Under the pieces are notes generated by a model. It was not told the origin of the DNA. It searched no databases and saw nothing but the letters and a program-made list of their open reading frames with translations. 64,000 nucleotides of DNA from Pseudopithomyces maydicus (Eukaryota > Ascomycota > Dothideomycetes > Pleosporales > Didymosphaeriaceae): contig JANTUC010000010.1 in assembly GCA_026873275.1 (NCBI GenBank), positions 1,691,041-1,755,040 of the forward strand. Direction: 5' to 3'. Positions 45,907-57,784 of this stretch are shown here, piece by piece (positions within the stretch are counted from its first letter, which is position 1; each line of letters begins with the position of its first letter). The translations under genes were made by a program, and so were the position numbers.

Positions 45907-47432
45907 ATGACGGTCAAGAGCATTCCGCGGCAGTCCCTCACCGTGGTCGACAACCGCACCGGCAAATCCTACGAGCTGCCCATCGAGCACAACTCCATCC
46001 TCGCCACCGACATCAAGAAGATCAAAGCGCACTCCCCGGACGACCGTCCCGAGGATGAAACCCCCCAGGGCCTCCGCGTCTTCGACCCAGGCTACATGAA
46101 CACGGCCGTCGTCCAGAGCAAAATCACATACATCAACGGCCTCGAGGGCATCCTCCGCTACCGCGGCTACCCCATCGAGCAGCTCGTCCAGAAAAGCAAC
46201 TTCCTCGAAACAGCCTTCCTCCTCATCTACGGCGAGCTCCCAACACCCGCCCAGTACGCCTCCTGGCACAACGAGGTCTCCCGCCACACCTTCATCCACA
46301 CAGACGTAGAGGGCATGTTCAAAACCTTCCGCTACGACTCCCACCCCATGTCCATGCTCACCGCCGCCTTCGCAACCCTCGGCGCCTTCGCCCCAGAAGC
46401 AAACCCCTCCCTCCAGGGCCAGAAACTCTTCACCGCCGCCGCAAAAGGCGACCTCGCCTCCCTCCGCGTCCTCGACAAGCAGATCCTCCGCATCCTCGGC
46501 AAAGCACCCACCCTCGCCGCCGCCGCATGCCGCATGCGTCAGGGCCGCCCGTTCAACCGCCCCGCACAGAACTTGTCGTACACAGGGAACTTCCTCCACC
46601 TCCTGGACACCCTCTCCGACTCCGACCCCGCATACACCCCGCACCCCGTCCTCGAAAAAGCCCTCGACACCCTCTTCATCATCCACGCAGACCACGAGGT
46701 AAACTGCTCCACCGCCACCGTCCTCCAAGTCGGCTCCTCCCTCGTCGACCCCTACAGCGCCGTAGCCTCCGGCTGCGCCGCCTCTACGGGCCCTCCCACG
46801 GCGGCGCCTCCGAAAGCGCCATCCGCATGCTCATGGAGATTGGGTCCCCGGCCAACGTGCCGGCGTTCATGAAGCAAGTCGAATCCCGCGAGCGCGTCCT
46901 CGTCGGCTTCGGACACCGCGTTTACAAGAATGTGGATCCGCGGTCGACGGCGATACGGCAGCTTGCAGAGGAGGTGTTTAGGGTTACGGGGCGGAATGAG
47001 TTGTTGGATACGGCGATGGAATTGGCGAGGTGGGCGGGGGAGAGCGAGTTTATGAAGAGTAGGGGTTGTATCCGAATGTGGATTTTTACTCGGGACTGAT
47101 TTATCAGGCGATGGGGTTTCCGTTGGAGTGAGTACCGTACCGTCTTTCCACCGGACACATGCCCATACTAACGCACACAGCTTCTACCCCGTCCTCTTCG
47201 CAGTCCCCCGCTGCGTCGGCTGGCTCGCCCACTGGCGCCAGCAGATGCTGACCCAGTCCGGCGTCAAGATCTGGCGGCCCCGCCAGGTCTATGTCGGCTC
47301 CGCAGCGCGCGACTTTGTACCTGCCAAGGATAGGAAGGAAAGGGAGGGAGAGGGCGCATCCGTGTTCGATGCCCCCGTCGAGGTGCCGAGGGGGGCGATA
47401 GCAAGAGGTTTGAGATTGCGGCGAGGGGGTGA
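45907..47432 (+). CDS. citrate synthase, non-mitochondrial type, three frame breaks
   Basis: Exon 1 45907-47127, exon 2 47181-47432. Single bases appear lost at about 46780, in the G4 run at 47062-47065 and in the G6 run at 47390-47395. Restoring them closes the phases at 491 residues. It condenses acetyl-CoA and oxaloacetate to citrate. Landmarks: YRGYPIEQL, GKAPTLAAAACRMRQGRPFN, the catalytic-His segment HADHEVNCSTATVLQVGSS (second His about 263), YGPSHGGAS (second active-site His), GFGHRVYK, NVDFYSG (catalytic Asp) and SGVKIWRPRQVYVG. The N terminus (MTVKSIPRQSLTVVDNRTGK) has no clear mitochondrial presequence, and the end (AARG) is no standard PTS1. It therefore resembles cytosolic or metabolite-associated citrate-synthase-like enzymes rather than the TCA enzyme. 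Confidence 0.85.
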
Positions 47433-48718
47433 GGGCGAGGTTGTAGTGGGGAGGCGGAGGGGAGGGAAGGGAAGGGAAAGAGGGGTGTAAGAACATGTGT
47501 ATGGTATGGTATGAACACGTGTGTAGCACGGTACGGCACAATACGAATTGGACCCAAAGACGAACTGCAAAGACGAACGACCCAACCACCAATAGAGCGA
47601 TCTCCACGTCGATAGATAGAAACAAACAAACAAACAAACAAAGAATATTCATACCACCCACTTAACTCCCACCAACTCCCACCAACTCCCACCATCTATA
47701 TATCTTTTTCCAACTCATCAGCTTACGAAACGAACAACAAAAAAAACATGCTAAAAAAGATAAATAAATATTAACGTCTATTCTTGATATTTATACAGAT
47801 TATACATAAAGTCGAAGAATAGCTTAAACGGTACTATACTAGGCTATACTTACATATATATACATGTATGCATACGCATGTATATAGAGCCCTCTTGGTC
47901 CTTGCTACCTATCCATTTACTATATTTCCTATTTATTTACTGTGTTTATTAGGCGGGACGATTGAGATTCAGTTTAAGATTACTCACCGCCAAGCCTGCT
48001 TACGCTGCGAAAAGGGCGGCGATTATATATACATTTACATACATAGACTAGGCTAGTTGACTAGGGAGTGGATGGGAGCCGCGCCAAGGACGCTAATACA
48101 CGTAGTACTACCGTACGCATCCTTCCACCCAGCTGGATGGCCGATCATACATTTACACATAGACAGACACCAGTCTAGTCTTGCACAGTATCGTGGTGGG
48201 GGGCTTGGCGCGATGGGTATACGAGGGTTGGCGGTGGACACACTACTTATGTACTTACCTAGCCTAGGTAGGTACCTAGGTACCTAGGTACATACGCAGT
48301 CACGTGCGAAGCGCCCTTCTGGTTTTACGTGGTACGTGCTTGGGTACGCCCTTGTGCTACATAGGCATGTCGATTTCAGTGCTGGACTACATACCTGGCT
48401 ACATATGTAGTTGGATCGCTTTGGTAACGGCTTGGCTACGTACGATGGCTTGGTGGTGCGGATGGCGTGCGGATGCTGCGTGTGCCATGCCGCTAGGGGG
48501 TTTGATTTCTAAGATTGAGGTTTTGGTTTCTAAGATTCGATACATGCGGTTAGAAAATAGATGGGTGTATGTGGAAGGTTGAGAGTTGGTTGTGTGTGTA
48601 TATATACATGCGTATCCATCGGCAGAATGATGACAGCGACCAACTTGGATTTCACGTACGCTTATAACGGAATAATCATACCGGATTCGATTCCATAGAG
48701 TTTATACCCAGCATCAAA
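47433..48718. other. gene-free spacer with simple repeats
   Basis: 1.29 kb. AAAC run near 47622-47640, CCAACTCCCA units near 47665-47692, TATATA segments near 47850-47885 and 48025-48045, and a nested GTACCTAGGTAC palindrome near 48255-48292. No gene. Confidence 0.6.
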
Positions 48719-49791
48719 ATGACCTCTCTTACAATCGCAGTCGCAGGCGGAACAGGCGGAATCGGCCGCGCTATCGTCAACGAGCTCGTGCGTCAGGGAA
48801 AACACAAAGTCTTCGTTCTCAGCAGAACAGTACGTACACAGTAGCCGCCCATACTCAACCCTTCCACCTAACCCCACCAGTCCTCCACCCTCACCATCGG
48901 CAACACCACCATCCCCACCCTCGCCACCGACTACACCGACATCGAAGGCACAACCCACCTCCTCACCACCCACTCCATCACAACCATCATCTCCGCCCTC
49001 CTCCTCTCCTCCCCTCCACCTCCACCTCCCAACTCAACCTCATCACCGCCGCCACCCTCGCCCCCACCGTAACAACCTTCCTCCCCTCCGAATACGGCAT
49101 CGCGTACACCCCCGCCGTCGCCACCTTCCACCCCGCCGCCCGCTACTGGCTCGACGCCGCCGCCGCCCTGCGTGCCTCGCGCCTGCGCTTCACCCGCGTC
49201 GTGCTCGGGTGGACGCTGGACCACTATGGGATCCCGGGGGTGGAGAGCACGATGAGGCCGTTTAGACACGTGCTGGATTTTGAGCATAGGAGGGCGGTGG
49301 TGCCTGGGGATGGGGCGCAGGCGGTGAGTTTTTGCATTCGAGGGATTTGGCGGGGTATGTGGTGGGGGTTGTCGAGCGGGAGGACGATATGCCTGAGTTT
49401 AGTGCGTTTGTGGGGGATAGGATGAGTTGGGGGGAGGTGGTGAGGGTTGCGGAGAGGGTTACGGGTGAGTTTTTTTGTTTTCCCTTCCCTTGCCTGGCTG
49501 TGTGGAGAGGGGGCTAATCTTGGGGTAGGTGTCAAGTGGGATGTTGAGTATGACTCTGTGGAGGTGCTGGAGAGGGGCGAGGGGAGGATGTTGCCGCAGC
49601 CGGAGGGGGCGCCGACCGAGGAGGATTACCCTGGAATGCGCAAGATGGTGAGCGAGTTTGGGGTTATGGCTGTGAAGGGGGTGTTGGATGTCAGTGGTGT
49701 TGGGGTTAGAAATGGGGAGTTTCCGCATATCAAGCCATACACTGTGGAGGAGGTGATTGAGAAGGCTTGGGGGCAGAAAAGCGGTGCCTGA
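48719..49791 (+). CDS. NmrA-like / isoflavone-reductase-like NAD(P)-binding protein
   Basis: Exons 48719-48829, 48881-49464 and 49529-49791. Two single-base losses (the C-rich tract near 49005-49014 and the T5 run at 49329-49333) restore a 319-residue protein with consistent phases. The N terminus has the Rossmann dinucleotide loop GGTGGIGRAIV (G-x-x-G-x-x-G type). NLITAATLAPTVTTFLPSEY lies at the position of the substrate-pocket strand and helix, and SEYG replaces the usual SDFG. The HSRDLAGYVVGVVER region is typical of NmrA/isoflavone-reductase relatives. These act as reductases in secondary metabolism or as redox-sensing regulators; which applies here cannot be told. Confidence 0.8.
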
Positions 49792-49882
49792 GGTGGTGGA
49801 GAAGTGATCGAAGGTGGGACTTCTTATTGGGGAACACCGAAACTTTGATTGGTCGCGCTTCTGTAGTTTTTATTGCATTCAC

Positions 49883-49936
49883 CATGTTGCATAGTAGTAG
49901 TCTTCAATTAACGTCGTAAGGACCTGTACAGGTCAT
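49883..49936 (+). repeat. dispersed repeat, copy 1
   Basis: ATGTTGCAT, then TTCAATTAACGTCGTAAG, then the 12-base palindrome ACCTGTACAGGT with one changed base before it. The core of about 35 bases is shared, inverted, with 59150-59190. Confidence 0.8.
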
Positions 49937-50022
49937 GCCCACTCCAGCCACCAAGGGCAACCTAGACGCAACGAAATCAACAACGAGGAGTACTAAATAA
50001 TGGACCAAACAGGAGAGGGTAA

Positions 50023-50062
50023 AATGTTGCATGTTTTCAATCAACCTCGCAAGGACCTGTAT
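50023..50062 (+). repeat. dispersed repeat, copy 2 (diverged)
   Basis: ATGTTGCATG, then TTTTCAATCAACCTCGCAAG and GACCTGTATAC: same order as copy 1 with several substitutions and a shorter spacer. Confidence 0.65.
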
Positions 50063-50282
50063 ACGAGAGAAACAGTTACGCTGTAAATTGGCTTTGGGTG
50101 AAGCAGATAGATCGTGTAGGCGAGAGCGGGATTCATTCTAGGATTGTGTCATTCAACCTTTGAGCTACGAAGTATCCTGAATCAACCCTGGGAATCCGAC
50201 TCCGTGCTCCAGCTTAGTGTTCTTGACCTCAAATACTGATCAGGCACTGGAGTCGGTATGGTCTGTACAGGATTTTGCGACG

Positions 50283-53200
50283 TTAGTCGAGAGATTGATC
50301 AGGTACAGGAAGTGCATCTCTTGCAAATTTGAACAGCAGAATCCCTCCAGACGCAGACCCTATCACCACCCTATCTTCCAGCACGGCGAAGCCAGTTTCC
50401 TCAGGACGATAGCGCTCAGGTATGAATATCGTTTCCTTGTCCATCCAAGTAATCCAACATCGTTTCTCATAATCGATTCTCCAAGGCGACCAAGAGGGCG
50501 GTGCAGGAGCAGCCGGATGAGTGGCATCTCGTCCCAAAGGCCAAGCCCCATATTCAGTCAGAATCCAGTTCGGGTGTCTTGGATCATATCGAAGTGACCT
50601 GAAAAGTACTGGAGTGTCAGTTGTGTGCAGCAACTCCATGTTTCTAACGTCCCAGACAGCTATTTTGCAGGTTCTCCCCTCAGTGCTGCAGACGATTCGC
50701 TCATGCCCGTTATAGCTATAGAACATGACTCCGTACACATCACCAGGCGCTTTGAACGATTTAAAAACCGACGGAGACTCTGATGTGGGTTCAGCAGCGG
50801 TCTCAGAGACCCGAATACTGGTTTCCGACGTAAGATCCCAGAGTAGGAGGCTATTGTTGTTTCCCCCTGAGGCCATAGTCCGACCGTCCGGGGAGAATGC
50901 CACACAATGAATATGACCTTTATGACCTTCCAGCTTTCTTGAATTCGTTACTGGTGTTATGTCACTCGATTCGTCTTGATTTGTGTCTGTAAGTTTCCAT
51001 AACCGAATGGAGCGGTCATCTGACGCAGAGGCAATCATTAGTCCGTCTGGCGAAAAGCTCGCTCCTCTCACCCAGCTATCGTGGCCTGAAAATAAGTGGG
51101 TCTGTCGGTTCGTCTTGACGTCCCAAATCCTGACCTCCCCATCTCCGGAAGAAGTCGAAACCAAACGTTGGCCATTTGCTGAGAAGAACATTGACAGTAT
51201 CAGCCCTTCATGACCTTGGACTGTTTGAATATGGCGCCCTGTGTCTCCATCCCATATACATATCACCGAATCTGCGTCGCCCGAAGCAATTAACTTTCCA
51301 TCAGGCGAAACTGCAACAATGCTGACTGATCGCATGGTTTTCCGATCGAAAGCATGCAGAGCGACTGTATCTATCTCATTGACCGCTGGCTGAACCCTGG
51401 TATCCCAGATGCGCACAGTCCGATCGGAAGATGAAGAAGCTAGAGAGTGATTCTTCGGGGAGAAGTGGAGTGACGTTATTGTTCCGCGATGTCCGGACAA
51501 AACCCTCTCTGGGTGCTCATTTGCAGAGTCTTTGAGATTCCAGATTGCTATGTTTGTTTTATAGTATGATGCGGCAATACGAGTGTTATCGAACGAGAAG
51601 CTGACGCTTGTAATGCATCCATAACTGCGGATAATTCTGGTTGGTTTTTTCAACGAGTCTGATGCCCATATTCGTACATTGCCATCATCAGAACCGCTAG
51701 CAAGCCATTTCCCATCCGGAGAGAAACATAAACCACTTGTTTTACATGGGAGGGTGCAAATCCCATGGGACTTTTCGAGGTCTTTGTAATGAAGAACAGT
51801 GATTTGGTTGTTTTGTCCAGAATCGTCCTCAAACGTTGTACTTATGGCCAAGAGTCCTTGTCTAGATCCAGTTAAGCAGCGTATTTTCAGGTTGACCTTG
51901 TTTTCGAGATTCCGGGTGGACTGAATTTTGTGAAGTTCAGTGTCCCAGACGCACAAGCAACCGCCCACCACTATAGCAAGCTGTTCGCTTTCAGAAACGA
52001 AAGCGATATCCCTGAAGCCATTCGGAGAACAGTCTTCCAAGACATCTGATGGTCCCAAAACACAACGCAACTCTGAAGTCAAAGTATCCCAGACCTTTAT
52101 GCAGCTCGTCTGCATAGCGATGATCAGACCAGACCTCACAAAAATAACTTTGTCAACCCAACCGTTGAGACCGCAGAAGGTCTTTTGGTGTTCACCACTT
52201 TGGGCATCCCATATTTGGACTGTATTGTCGTCTGAGCAGGATGCCACAAGGCGACCATTACTGGAATATGCACAGGAACGAACCCAGTCAGTGTGCAATT
52301 CTAGGCTCAGAAATTCTCCATCATCTCCATGAGGCATAGATTTCAGCCAAGGAAACTTGCGATCCAGCATTCTACGCCTCATAAGCCCATTTCCTGGTCC
52401 AAATAAGAGCGTGTTTGTTATGTTTGGCCCAGGTATTGGATATTTAGCAGTCTGGTGTATTCGGAGGAACCGTGAGGCATGTCTCAATAGTGGCAAACAA
52501 GACTTGGCATTTTTCGCATGTCGAAGTTTCACCTAGAATTAAGGTTATGTGAGTACCAATAAACAGCATGTTGACGGGGTACGTACGGAGAACAGCACCT
52601 CCAGGTCTGTAATTTGTTTCATAAAAAAAGACAGATCTAGCGGAGTTTGAGAAGCCTCCAGCCACGAAAGGAAATGAGATTCGAAGAAATCCTTGATAGC
52701 AGAAAAGAGGGCAGAGTATTCCTCATCTGTATCAAAGATTTCCGGATCTTTAGAAGCCTCAGAGAGATGCTTGGTCCAGTACTGTGCAGCGTAATGAATT
52801 GTTTCCTTTTCTTTGACCCCTGAAGGCACATCTTTGTGTCCCACAGTTGTAGGGCTCTGGTATTGATCCATGGAGTATCTAGAGGCAAAATACCTCAAAC
52901 AATTACGTGTCAACCTAACGTGACCTCTTTGTCGCAATTCCTTTTCGTTGGAGAGGAATGTTCTCGCTGAATGATGTAAACAGAACACAACACCATCCTT
53001 GAGACTCAAGAACGCAGAGCATTTCTTGATGATCAGACTTAGACTGACGTTTGATGGTACGTTAGTGATATCCTCCAGCTCGGATAAACGTAAAGGGCGA
53101 TAGGAGCAGGAAACTTCGTATAACACTTCCCGGCAATACCTGTAATCGATGTCGGGGAGAGCTTTAAGGTTCCCAGCTGCATGTCGGTACAAATCGTTCA

Positions 53201-55331
53201 AACCGTGCGGGAGAGTATCGAGTATCTGAAGTGCTCGCCAGGGAGATCCACTAACCTTTATAATCCTGGCCGCTACCAAAACCCAAAGAAAGTTACCTTG
53301 AGAATTGCCCTGAAGCTTTTGAGCCACTTCAGCTTCAAAACTGGCATTTCCCCGGGTTCCTTTCAAAAGACTTCTGACCTGAGAAGAAGCGTAATGACCG
53401 ACAACTGGGAAGAAGGAGGCGCGATCCGAATCAAGATCGAGTCGTGAGAAACGCAAGTCGTTGCTTCTCGTATTTACCACCATATCGAAAGAGTGAGTAT
53501 CTAGTGATATTAGCCATCTCACTTTCGAAGACAACCTCGATGCGTTGAAAATCAGATCTACCAAATCGCTCAGACCTTGTTCAGCACCTGGAAAACTCTC
53601 ATTGATAGAAATCTCATCTATCGCATCGATCACGAAGTAAGATGGCTCGAATCTATCATCTTGGAGCATGAGATAGAGAACTGAAGATGCGGCGTTGAAG
53701 TCAATCGATTGGACTAGTTGCTTTCTTCCAATTGACGTAGTAGCCTTTGGCCAATGCTCGACAAGAGAAGGCTGAGTTCGTGTGATCTGCCGCAAGAGAT
53801 TCAAAACCACCGACAAGCCCGTACGTAACTCCAAGTCATTGTTTTGAGGCATATAGTGTACTGGAATTCCATCCGTCGAGGATTGTCTATCATTCATTGA
53901 TATACGCCGCAAGATGGATGCGAGAAGAAGTGACTTACCGGTACCAGAGGCACCGGTAATCCAGAGCAGTCGAGAGTGGTCAAGCTTCCAGTCCCAGAAT
54001 TCCTGATACTGAGGCATTTTCAAGACACAGCCGTATGCTGCATCTTGAATGGTTGCTTTGTCTTCATCGTATTCGTTCTCAGTTTGGAGGATACCATCGT
54101 AGAGACTTAGGATATCCACCGACTTCTCAGGAGTAAGATTTCTTCTAACTACCGAGGACGAGGCTTGGCTTGTTACAAGTCCGCTATCTTGCGTTGCTTG
54201 CGCTTTCTGTTTTGTCATCGATATGAGCGTACTGAACTGCTTGCCAACCCCGTAACTGTCGAAAGCCTCTGCAATAGCTCGTTCTTTGCCTGAGATTTCT
54301 TTTTGAAAGCTGTGCTCGACCCATTGAAGATTCTCATTCCCCAAGGTTGCATCGTAGGTCAATCGAATCAGCTGCTCAAGAACCGTCACATAAAGGTCAA
54401 TCAACGCTTGCTTCAACGTATTGTTGATTTCAGTGGACGAAGCCGAATTCTCAGCATCCTTCTCATTGTGTTCATGTAGAAGTAGGAGCTTGGACAAGCC
54501 CTCGAACCAGTTCAGAGACGAGAGCACGTAGCCGATACCAGAAGAGCAGACTTCCAAGTGTTTTGGGGTAGCAGAAATTGCCTGTATATAAGTGAGTAGG
54601 TAGTAAATATATTTTCAAAGTTTTTTAATGTTGTGTTCGGAGTCGTACCTTGAACGCTAATACAATACAAACCCAAGCCAGGATAGCGCCTGAGCTACCA
54701 AGTGTTGCTGGGATGATTCTCCAAAGAAAATCTTGAAATGTCTGAAAGCCATCGGGATGCTGAAAGCCGGCTTCAATGCAATCGTCTAGATCGTTCAGTC
54801 GGAAAATCCTTTCTAAGATTTGTTTCATATTCTCCCTGCACATCTGTAGATTCCCGAATGTGAGACGATTTGATTGCCTATTCTGAAACTCAAGAGGGGC
54901 CGAGAACGAGTTGTCTGAAGACGTAACCGTAGAGTGTTGCGCAAGAAGCTCTTCAAACCATGCGGTAAGATCAGGATTCGATTTTCTTATGTTGACGTAG
55001 GCTTGTTCCCAAAGGAAAAGACTATCGTGATTCGATAACGATGGAGAGTTTGTGCTTCGAGATGCGACACCGTGAGTCCCAGATAACTGTAGAGTTGCTT
55101 CTGAAGGCCTGCGGTATTCTGGAATCACAATGGATGCTCCCAATCTCTCACTGACCGAGCTTTCTTGGGGTGTAGATGACTGATTCCTATTTTCAGGCGC
55201 CATCGAGCCTCCTTTAGCATTGGAAGAGTTGACAGTAGACCTCTTGCTGGATTCTGAGGCTGAATTCAATTCAGCCCCAGATGTTGTCTTTTGAAGAATT
55301 TGGGAAGTTTGAAGGATTTGGTGCTTTCCAT
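50283..55331 (-). CDS. NACHT-WD40 NLR (STAND) protein
   Basis: Exons 55331-54649, 54581-52587 and 52532-50283. A base seems missing in the C4 run at 55275-55278 (G4 on the coding strand); it joins the ATG at 55331 to the long frame and gives 1,642 residues. The N terminus has a basic start, then the fungal NACHT-associated N-terminal domain (LFLWEQAYVNIRKSNPDLTA near 90-110), ending in a hydrophobic helix (LGSSGAILAWVCIVLAFK). NACHT: P-loop GASGTGKS (438-445) and Walker B FVIDAIDE (544-551). A winged-helix-like region (FCLHHSARTFLSNE) follows. From about 960 to the end there are 11-12 WD40 blades, e.g. GKWLASGSDDGNVRIW and DGLMIASASDDRSIRLW. The blades differ clearly from one another, unlike the near-identical repeats of HET-E/D. 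Such proteins sense ligands through WD40 repeats and oligomerise to trigger cell death or defence. Confidence 0.9.
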
Positions 55332-55952
55332 GATTTCAATCTTGTCAATATAAGGTATCGAAAATAGAGGATGGAGTGTAAGGAAGTGCAGATGAACAAT
55401 GTGCAGTGGGTGAATCCCGCGCAAAGGTCACTTGGATGCACAAATGAGGGGTAGATGGCTGCCCAATATGCACAGATCCTTATGACTGAAACACCTGCTA
55501 AGGTGTTGCCACCAATAGCGGCTGAATATATGGTCGTAAATTAAGGTGCGAGGCAGTCTTCTGCGGCTGTACCGTCAGTTAAATTTCAGTTCCGTTGGGC
55601 ACACGTGGGTGCACCGAAGGCACGGGTTTCGCATCGTCACACCGTCACACCGTCACACCTGCAGCTATATCCCCTGGGACACGGCTTGTAGCATTAAAAA
55701 TTATTATCAATCAAATCATATGACTATAGCTCATCATAACAGCTGACGATTGAACACGGTATGCTGAACGTCTGCCCATCAATCATAGTTTTTCCAAGAA
55801 ACTGCTGATCAGAATTGAGCATTCCTATTACATCCCACACGTAGACATCAGTTTCTAATCAATGCTAGATCAGGTGATCGTGGAAAATACTAGGAACCAA
55901 TAAGCGAATATTGCACGACTGCAAGGTAAATCAACACGGAGAGAGTCAAGAC
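55332..55952. other. intergenic
   Basis: Promoter and leader of the NLR gene. A CGTCACAC triple repeat lies near 55635-55660. No supported gene. Confidence 0.4.
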
Positions 55953-55963
55953 TAGGCAATTCT

Positions 55964-56337
55964 GAAGAGGTGTGGAAGAAGGCCAGAGACGACGAAGACT
56001 TTTCAAAATACCCCAGCGGTGCGGTTACCGAGCTATGTGATTTATTCATCCCATTTCTTTAGTCAAACAATCAAAATCTAGGAAGTTCGGTATCTACAGC
56101 TGTCGCTTTTGGTCCGAGCTCCTTGATTCTATCCTGTTCTCGTTTGAAACATCCAAACAAGGATCTTATAAACCGAGTAGCCGAGTGGTTCGAAAGTATC
56201 TCGAATCTATGACATCACAACCCAATTCCAAGGAGTCGAAGGACATACTCTTGGAGAAGTTCGGTGATATCGATGAAACGATTAGTAAAAAGGAAAATGT
56301 AAATGCCAAATCCGTCATAAACGGAGCGTTTCTTTGA
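55964..56337 (+). pseudogene. coding-like fragment, perhaps an NLR N-terminal remnant
   Basis: Three short pieces look like protein rather than spacer. 55964-56062 gives EEVWKKARDDEDFSKYPSGA and then VTELCDLFIPFL up to a stop. 56081-56209 contains HPNKDLINRVAEWFESISNL. 56212-56337, in another frame, contains SKDILLEKFGDIDETISKKE and ends in a stop. The WKKA..DF start and the LI-x-RVAEWFE helix recall alpha-helical N-terminal domains of fungal STAND proteins, but I cannot name the family. It lies on the plus strand, opposite to both neighbours, and is broken by stops and a frame change. Read as a relic, or an unannotated spliced gene with base errors. Confidence 0.25.
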
Positions 56338-56574
56338 AAAAGAATCGAGAAAATGATAGATTCAAGTGAAGAAGATCACCAGGAGTAGCAGTAATAGATA
56401 AAATTCATAGTTTCTTGCATAAATGAAGCTACTCTGCTGCCGCTTTCTCTGAAAACAAAACAATATACATAAATGAATGGCTTCGGTCAGTTCTTCAACA
56501 TCGCCTGTTACCACTACATCTATTGAAGTTCAAATACCTACAGGATGGGGGCTCCCAACAGAGTCCAGAATGTT

Positions 56575-57784
56575 CTATGCACGAAAAGATCGCGAAATGA
56601 ACCTGCCCTGTCTCTTAGCAGGCTTCTGATTGCGAGTAACAAATTCTTGTGGATCGTCATCTTGGTGGTCACCATCTTCATCCGCACATGCTGTCTGCGC
56701 ATCACCATAAAATGTCTGCTTTCTCTCGCCCTTTTGTCTGAAATCAAAAGTCTTCCCATTCTTAAGTACGATGTGGACGTTGGCATCATATCCCATGTCA
56801 AACTCGCCATAGTCGACAAAGCCAATGCACATGGTGGTCTTTCCGGGAAGCGCTGGCTGCAAAGTTTTGAAGGTAATAGAAGTGCTCTCCGATTCTGTCC
56901 ACTCCTTTTTAAATTCCTGACCCACTGAAAAGTCAACACTATAGGTCGCCTTGGGACCTGCACCCGCAACTTGTGCGCTGATCTCCAGAGAGTATCCCAT
57001 GCCGAAATCCCAATGAACACTTTGCGAATACGAGTAGGAGTTTGTCACAGTTTCTCCGATGTCGAGGCTCACGGTGCTGGCGTTAGAAGCGGCGTTGTAC
57101 ATCTTCGAAGACGTCTTGACTGATTTTTTAATTCCACTTTTCCGTAGTTAGCGACTTGATGACCAAAGAATCATTGTGTACGTACGCCTGTGACTTAACA
57201 AATTCGTCTTGATCTTGGTCCCACTTGAAGTCACCAATCTGAATCTTGTCTACCTTGTCCTCAAGGAAAAGCCATCCCCATGCCGTGATATGGTCATCAG
57301 CGCGACCATAACCACCTAGTATGATTCCACTGCCCACATCTGGACTGAAGATCACCTCACTGATCTGTTGGACCTTCATTTCCATGTTATCCCCATTGGA
57401 TAGCTCGACGCGGATACCACCTAGCTGTTTAGCATCCTTATCCGACCAGAGTACGACCCGAGATACAGAAACCGTGAAGGGGTCCCAGTCCAGAGCCTGA
57501 TGGTAGTCACCTGCACGGGCACCCACCAGGTGGCTGTGCTCCTGATTGGAATAAGTCAAAAGGATTCCACTGATGCGATCCTTGTTTCCCCAGACTTCGA
57601 CACCCCGGACAACGTTGCCAGATGGCCATTGCGTTTCGCAAATATCAACGTCGGCGTTGCTGGCGTCGTGTTTATCTCCGACAGGCTGGCGAGCAGCGAA
57701 TGGACCGTTGTCACAGTCGCCAATGGCGGCAACACTGGTGATTGCTATGGTCGAAAGACCCAATAACATGTTAAAGAGCTTCAT
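56575..57784 (-). CDS. secreted jacalin-like / aerolysin-like protein, frame broken
   Basis: Two frames on the minus strand. The first, 57784-57128 (218 residues), starts with a hydrophobic signal peptide (residues 1-20). It continues as a jacalin-type beta-prism domain: a WGNKDRISGI-like strand, paired Gly turns and a WGWLF strand near residue 190. The second, about 57140-56575, is a beta-rich, Ser/Thr-Tyr-alternating region. It resembles the aerolysin/ETX-MTX2 pore-forming fold, with alternating Ser-Tyr strands, a WTESES-type strand and a conserved CIGF..YG segment. The first frame ends in a stop at 57128. The break around 57123-57145 looks like one extra or two missing bases in an A-rich tract. 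Either it is an assembly error or the gene is disrupted; no repair is proposed. Fungal members are secreted or vacuolar lectins with membrane-binding or haemolytic activity. It lies 1.2 kb upstream of, and co-oriented with, the NLR gene. Confidence 0.65.

Larger units (their letters stand above)
49792..50282. other. intergenic with short repeats
   Basis: 491 bases between convergent genes. Contains two direct copies of the dispersed repeat; otherwise AT-richer than the core block to the left. Confidence 0.6.

Noticed and set aside
45727..46728. 333-codon minus-strand open frame
   Set aside because: Lies entirely within the citrate synthase exon on the other strand; acidic/glycine low-complexity shadow.
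56165..56200. tRNA-like A-box (TAGCCGAGTGGTT)
   Set aside because: No matching B-box, acceptor stem or anticodon arm can be formed around it.
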